Shown here piece by piece: positions 16,127 to 16,295 of a stretch of 16,295 nucleotides of DNA (position 1 is its first letter; each line of letters starts with the position of its first letter). The DNA comes from Peptococcaceae bacterium (GTDB taxonomy: Bacteria > Bacillota > DSM-12270 > Thermacetogeniales > Thermacetogeniaceae): assembly GCA_003132605.1 (NCBI GenBank), contig PKYJ01000023.1:1-16295 (forward strand). Reading direction: 5' to 3'. A program made the translations under genes and the position numbers. The notes beneath the pieces are model-generated. The model did not search any database, was not told where the DNA came from, and was given only the letters and a program-made list of their open reading frames with translations.

Positions 16127-16295
16127 TTAGCCTGTTCGATATGCTCCTGTAAAGTGGTTCCCGAAATATATTCCTGCTCGACCAACAGGCTCGAGATCTC
16201 CTTCAGAGTATCCAGATGGCCGTTAAGCATGCCGGCCACCTCTTTCTCCTGCTGCTGAACGATCTCCTGGATGGCCTGGTGGAGCACATCCTTGG
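16102..16295 (-). CDS. C-terminal tail of a probable FtsH/M41-like protein (runs off right edge)
   Basis: The frame is open from the right edge to a TAG at 16104-16102, about 64 residues. It reads ...KDVLHQAIQEIVQQQEKEVA, then LNGHLDTLKEISSLLVEQEYISG, then a Gln/Glu-rich end. The pattern of a helix, L..L.EIS.LLVEQE.I.G and a short tail resembles the C-terminus of FtsH proteases, where L..IA..LLE.ETL.G is usual. The peptidase and AAA domains would lie outside the window, and the usual Thr-Leu after Glu is not kept, so this is a guess at family level. The internal GTG at 16287 is just a codon, not a start. It lies 90 nt upstream of cinA. Confidence 0.5.
   Translation of the reverse strand, partial: KDVLHQAIQEIVQQQEKEVAGMLNGHLDTLKEISSLLVEQEYISGTTLQEHIEQAKLEQQALN

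Overview
The window reads as chromosomal core DNA from an endospore-forming, deep-branching Firmicute (Clostridia/Peptococcaceae-like, for example the Desulfotomaculum/Pelotomaculum/Moorella sphere). The basis is spoVS, a full-length RNase Y, the order cinA-thpR-recA-rny-ymdB-spoVS, strong GGAGG-type ribosome binding sites and frequent TTG/GTG starts. The assignment is inference from gene content; no rRNA is present. Every gene lies on the minus strand, so transcription runs from high to low coordinates, and both ends of the window cut through genes.

Right part (16295 to about 12490): the C-terminal tail of a probable FtsH-like protein, a small spacer with a 74-bp-offset direct repeat, cinA and thpR (overlapping TAATG), a GC-rich structured spacer, then recA (TTG start). 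recX is not found after recA. An AT-rich leader follows with a near-consensus promoter and, about 130 bp downstream, a strong intrinsic terminator, both before the GTG start of rny.

Middle (12489 to about 7622): rny with its own terminator, two long-stem palindromic elements, a promoter, an unrecognised 172-residue protein, ymdB, spoVS and an M19 membrane-dipeptidase-like gene. rny (membrane-anchored endoribonuclease) and ymdB (2',3'-cyclic-nucleotide/RNA-linked phosphoesterase) are both RNA-related; spoVS is sporulation-related.

Left part (7542 to 1): a PHP phosphoesterase, a MoxR AAA+ ATPase, a CoxE-like VWA protein and a SAM methyltransferase in a compact run (20 bp, 28 bp, then 1-nt overlap). 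A histidine phosphatase and guaB with its own promoter come next. Then there is a second MoxR ATPase and the N-terminus of a second CoxE-like VWA protein, cut by the left edge. The two MoxR/VWA pairs, about 5.4 kb apart and on the same strand, are the most unusual gene-level signal: two paralogous chaperone-type modules with no CO dehydrogenase or other obvious client nearby. The most unusual non-coding signals are the leader upstream of rny, the nested palindromes at 10738-10892, and a perfect 23-bp-arm inverted repeat at the first base of the window.
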